From NCBI GenBank assembly GCA_002331575.1, contig DCZG01000052.1:1-5725 (forward strand): DNA of 5,725 bases, in the 5' to 3' direction. Below the pieces are notes generated by a model. The model ran no database searches, had not been told where the DNA came from, and saw nothing but the letters and a program-made list of their open reading frames with translations. This DNA comes from Atopobium sp. UBA2090. GTDB lineage: Bacteria; Actinomycetota; Coriobacteriia; Coriobacteriales; Atopobiaceae. The position numbers were made by a program, and so were the translations under genes. Positions 5,415 through 5,725 of the stretch are shown here, piece after piece (position 1 is the stretch's first letter; every line of letters starts with the position of its first letter).

Positions 5415-5725
5415 TTTCAGTTTCAGGGATTTCGGTAGGCGAGAAGGACGGCCCGGGCAGCAGGGCGGGTCGGCTGACTAGGCACAGAGCAGATCGGGGG
5501 CTCGTCCGCGGAAATCCGTCGTACGATGCGATCGTTCGGCAAAAGCCATCATACGCGGGGCGCGTCCAGCCTCGCCGTCAACGTGAAAGCGATTATGACG
5601 AAAAAAGCAGTCCAATGCGTGCGCTGCCGCAGACGTCGCCCAGACGCACCGCGCCGCATCTCGAGCCTTCCGTACCGCCCGTAGAAATCCCGGAAAGTGG
5701 GACCTGGAAAAGCAACCTGTCCCCT
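5392..5725. mobile_element. Small non-coding element with terminal inverted repeats (MITE/REP-like)
   Basis: Positions 5392-5433 and 5684-5725 are inverted copies of each other: the outer 24 bp match at 23 positions, and the full 42 bp match at 37. The interior of about 250 bp has no convincing gene; the best open frame (5526-5684, 52 codons, Arg-rich) has no ribosome binding site. The size, long inverted ends and lack of coding sequence fit a non-autonomous transposable element or a REP-derived unit moved by an enzyme encoded elsewhere. Target-site duplication cannot be judged because the window ends at the last base of the right repeat, so the true boundary may lie beyond it. Confidence 0.6.

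Noticed and set aside
5483..5556. A 24-codon minus-strand frame inside the element starting ATGATGGCTTTT.
   Set aside because: Too short, no ribosome binding site and no recognisable family; at most a decayed remnant.
5526..5684. A 52-codon Arg-rich open frame with one CxxC inside the terminal element.
   Set aside because: No Shine-Dalgarno sequence, it ends inside the right inverted repeat, and the composition is what GC-rich non-coding DNA gives.

Overview
The window comes from a high-GC bacterium. Three things suggest a strictly or mostly anaerobic actinobacterium of the Coriobacteriia (Olsenella, Collinsella or Atopobium type). These are GC-rich codon use that leaves long spurious open frames opposite the real genes, strong AGGAGG ribosome binding sites, and a radical SAM enzyme of a kind common in gut anaerobes. 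This placement is an inference from gene style, not a marker-based identification.

Layout. Positions 1-66 hold a 21-bp direct repeat and a GGGACAGGT motif that recurs at the other end of the window. Positions 81-114 form a strong hairpin terminator for the minus-strand gene at 149-2215, which encodes an EF-G-like translational GTPase (688 aa). Positions 2216-2691 are a gene-free region between divergent genes. It carries the GTPase leader with a 9-bp hairpin and some short repeats. A plus-strand gene at 2692-3561 encodes a YgjP/DUF45-like protein (289 aa) whose zinc-protease motif has been lost. A terminator hairpin at 3579-3617 lies between it and the convergent minus-strand gene at 3657-5126, which encodes a radical SAM protein with a C-terminal cysteine-rich (SPASM/twitch-like) domain (489 aa).

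Upstream of the radical SAM gene is a rich control region (5127-5380). It contains a leader hairpin, a good sigma-70-type promoter, two 8-bp direct repeats exactly 22 bp apart that overlap the -35 box, and a 9-bp dyad beside a TATAAT box. The last 334 bases (5392-5725) look like a small non-coding element bounded by about 42-bp imperfect terminal inverted repeats, resembling a MITE or a REP-type element.

The three genes are each monocistronic and do not form an obvious pathway. The most unusual features are two proteins that keep their family fold but have altered catalytic motifs (the GTPase G3 box and the metalloprotease HExxH), the compact control region of the radical SAM gene, and the terminal repeat family. 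I did not see a defence system, CRISPR array, RNA gene or complete transposase.
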